Origin: Tubiluchus corallicola | Lineage: Eukaryota; Priapulida; Priapulimorpha; Priapulimorphida; Tubiluchidae | Direction of reading: 5' to 3' | Assembly: GCA_030141605.1 (NCBI GenBank) | Contig: JAQGDQ010000159.1 | Span: forward strand, 359,501-423,500 | DNA length: 64,000 nt | Shown here: piece by piece, positions 61,512 to 64,000 of the stretch | How the letters are laid out: the number at the start of each line of letters is the position of its first letter | How positions within the stretch are numbered: the first letter of the stretch is position 1 | Program-made: the position numbers and the translations under genes | The notes under the pieces: model-generated | What the model was told of the DNA's origin: nothing | Database searches by the model: none | Seen by the model: the letters and a program-made list of their open reading frames with translations, nothing else

Positions 61512-64000
61512 GTAAGTATTAAAAAGTACAATAATTTATTAGCGAGAAAGTCCACTAACTTACCTATCTATTTACCCAACTAGCTGCTTTTCCTTCCTAA
61601 CAAACCTCCCGTCTCCCTACCTTCCTGACTGCTTCACCAATTGAAGTCCTGCTTTATAAAATTTTTTGCGTTTTAATTTCAAAAATCGCTAAAGCAGTGA
61701 TTTTTCTGGCGCACAATAATTAAAACACTAGAACTGGCCAGAATGGTTGCCGCCATAGAAGTCATAAAACTTATATAGTTTTTGGCTTCTAACGCGTTTA
61801 GTGATAAGAGTTAATTAACCTTGGGCTTGGTTAGTTAGTTAATGAGTGACCGGCAGGGAAATAGCTTCTTTCGACTAGTTTTTTACCTTAATAAAATTTG
61901 AAAAAAGAGCAAATAGGCGTACTTGTATGTAGCCGCAGCTATGCACGTTCCCACTGAACTGTGTATAAATGAAAAGGTATGTGAAATGCACTTATTATCT
62001 GGACCCATATCAGTCACATTTTTTCCTTTATGAATGGTGCCTGTTCTTCTGCTGACAGGAAATTTTAAACGACATGTCCTTGAACAAATAATGGAGAAAA
62101 AATGTAATACAGGCAGGCGTTGCTAAATGGTCACTACTGTGGGCGCTAAAAAGAGTAATATAGCGCACATATTTTGTTTACAATGTTTGCACTGCCAAAA
62201 GAATGAACAACTGTAACATTCATCGGAGACCTAAGACTGTGATTTCTGAGGCTGCGTATGTTAAGGTCGAGAGCACTGACGTAATGGTTGTTCAATTGTA
62301 GGCACCATGTGTCTGTAGAATCGACCGAGAAACGTGGAACGTTCAAAAAGCGATGCCATCCACTTTGGTTTCAAATTTGGTTTCAAATTTTCACCTTGCA
62401 TGACAAAAACGTCGAGATCTATAAATGTTCTTTTAGATTTTGTAATGGTTTTCAATATTATTAATAGAATAGTTCAGTTCAATCTTACTGATCGTTTCAG
62501 TTTCTTAGAAAGTTCACAATCGGGTATTACAAATTTACGGCTAAAAATGAAATTGAATTCGAACCAATTTAACACAACGTTTCCCGTCAACTAATTAGCA
62601 GCCATTTGTTTTTTCTACTGTCTAATTTTTCCTTTGGGCTTCTTATCTGTGAAATTCTTTGCCAGAAAGTTGCTTCTTCTGCTTTCTAGTTTTTCTTCGG
62701 GTTTGTTAATGTTTCTGTAAAATTCTTTGGTAGAAGTTGTTTCGCTAAACGACTACAACCTTGTCTGATTCAAAAATACGATCAACAAATTTGTTCTATC
62801 ACTAACAAATTACTATAGTATGAATTCCATTTATCTTTACATGTATTCATACTTTTACGTTTTTATTGCAGACCCTTATTTGAATGGCCATTTGCCCTGT
62901 TTGGGGCGATTTGTGTGAAAAAATAGGCTTTTAGTGCATCATTGCCAGAAACCACGCGAGCATACCCCAAAAATATGAAATAAGAAACATATACATTATA
63001 TTATAGTTAGACTTGTTCTAGTGTGTTCGATTTCAGTGTATATACTGCAGCCTATACAATGAGTCACGACAGTAAAAGTCGCCACTGTCCATTAGTGATA
63101 TAACACTCATTCCCCACGCTTCAAGAGATTTCCCAATTTCTTAATGCGTTTTAGCAAGGCAAATTGAATACCTTTATTTTGAGTGTTGATCCGTTGAATC
63201 TGTACTTTAACATATGTTACGATGATTATGAAGAGGAGGAGGAGGGGAATAAGTTAATGACGACGGCGACAACAGTGATGATGAAAAATGGTCGCAGATG
63301 TTCTCTGTACACGGTAATTAAAAGCTTGTCAATTTAAAGCACAAAAATTAAAAACTGTTTGGCCATCGAAATTCAGAGTGAGCATCGTTTCAAGCTGCAT
63401 ACCATGTCAATTTTTTCTTGCCTCGTAATTGCAAACATTTTTATTTCAGTCCTTACAGACAGAGACAAACATACATACGGCTATCTGCATAGATGACTAG
63501 GTTTTATTACACCACAACCTGAGATGTATAGACGATGTATAGACATATCCATGTATTATTCACATATTTAATCAATGACCGCGTATGATTATGATTTAGA
63601 ATTGCACTACAGCAATAAAATTTGCAGTTTTGACTTTGTTTAATTTAGGTAAGGAGGGCGTGTATAAACAAACAATATCACAAATTTATTGCATAAACTA
63701 ACATAAAACAGGGATTGCTATCAGTTTATTATGCGTAGTCTGATAGCCACTGGTAAAATGGAAGCAATGGAGTGAAATACGATCTAATTATCTAGAAAAT
63801 GTAGGTTTATTACAGGAAAAACATGAGAACCCAGCTTCTGGATGTGATGCCGCTGTGCGTGTTTAATTCTTGCGTTATTTAGTCTTTTTAGCTACATTTA
63901 CAGTAATATACAGCATACTTTCAGGCTATGACTTTATAAAAAACTAAGTCTCACAAGAAATTTCATTATTATTAAATAAGCGCACCGCCTGTGCATCTAT
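61512..64000. other. Probable intron 1 of the SLC16-like gene
   Basis: AT-rich sequence with a short (GAG)n tract near 63230-63248 and no recognisable SLC16 exon. Confidence 0.5.

Overview
The window is nuclear DNA from an invertebrate metazoan. Its genes have many short exons with GT..AG introns and encode animal-specific families (caveolin, Skeletor/DM13-DOMON, DRAM). Noncoding DNA is AT-rich and full of microsatellites, minisatellites, MITEs and retroelement relics. The sequence does not let me fix the phylum. I rebuilt the genes by joining exons whose reading phases agree. All exon joins are inferred from splice sites and family similarity; there is no transcript evidence.

Layout, left to right. 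(1) 1-15.2 kb, minus strand: a head-to-tail caveolin cluster. Gene A (10121-15164) and gene B (4994-8838) are complete four-exon genes with all introns in phase 0. Gene C shows only exon 1 (2159-2263) and continues off the left edge. A second intact terminal exon (3602-3892) lies downstream of gene B's own. Blocks 1-4148 and 6808-11027 are a recent segmental duplication that spans the gene junctions. Long (GA/GATA) tracts sit in intron 3. (2) 15.2-22.8 kb: intergenic, no gene I can support. (3) 22.8-37.7 kb, plus strand: a 16-exon Skeletor-type gene (signal peptide, two DM13, DOMON, cupredoxin-like domain, possible GPI tail). Intron 10 carries a very young non-autonomous LTR retrotransposon. 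(4) 39.5-45.4 kb, minus strand: a nine-exon SLC25 mitochondrial carrier with a roughly 1.35 kb inverted-repeat element in intron 3. (5) 47.8-56.8 kb, plus strand: an eight-exon DRAM-family membrane protein. A LINE relic and a pogo/Tigger-like MITE lie in introns. (6) 56.8-61.2 kb: intergenic with minisatellites. (7) 61.2 kb to the end: first coding exon of an SLC16 monocarboxylate-transporter-like gene that runs off the right edge.

Caveolin A and Skeletor are divergent, as are the SLC25 and DRAM genes; Skeletor and SLC25 are convergent. I see no functional link between the neighbouring families. The most unusual structure is the caveolin array, where a duplication across a gene junction has left one gene with two tandem, splice-compatible terminal exons. 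I found no CRISPR array, operon or convincing tRNA/rRNA gene.
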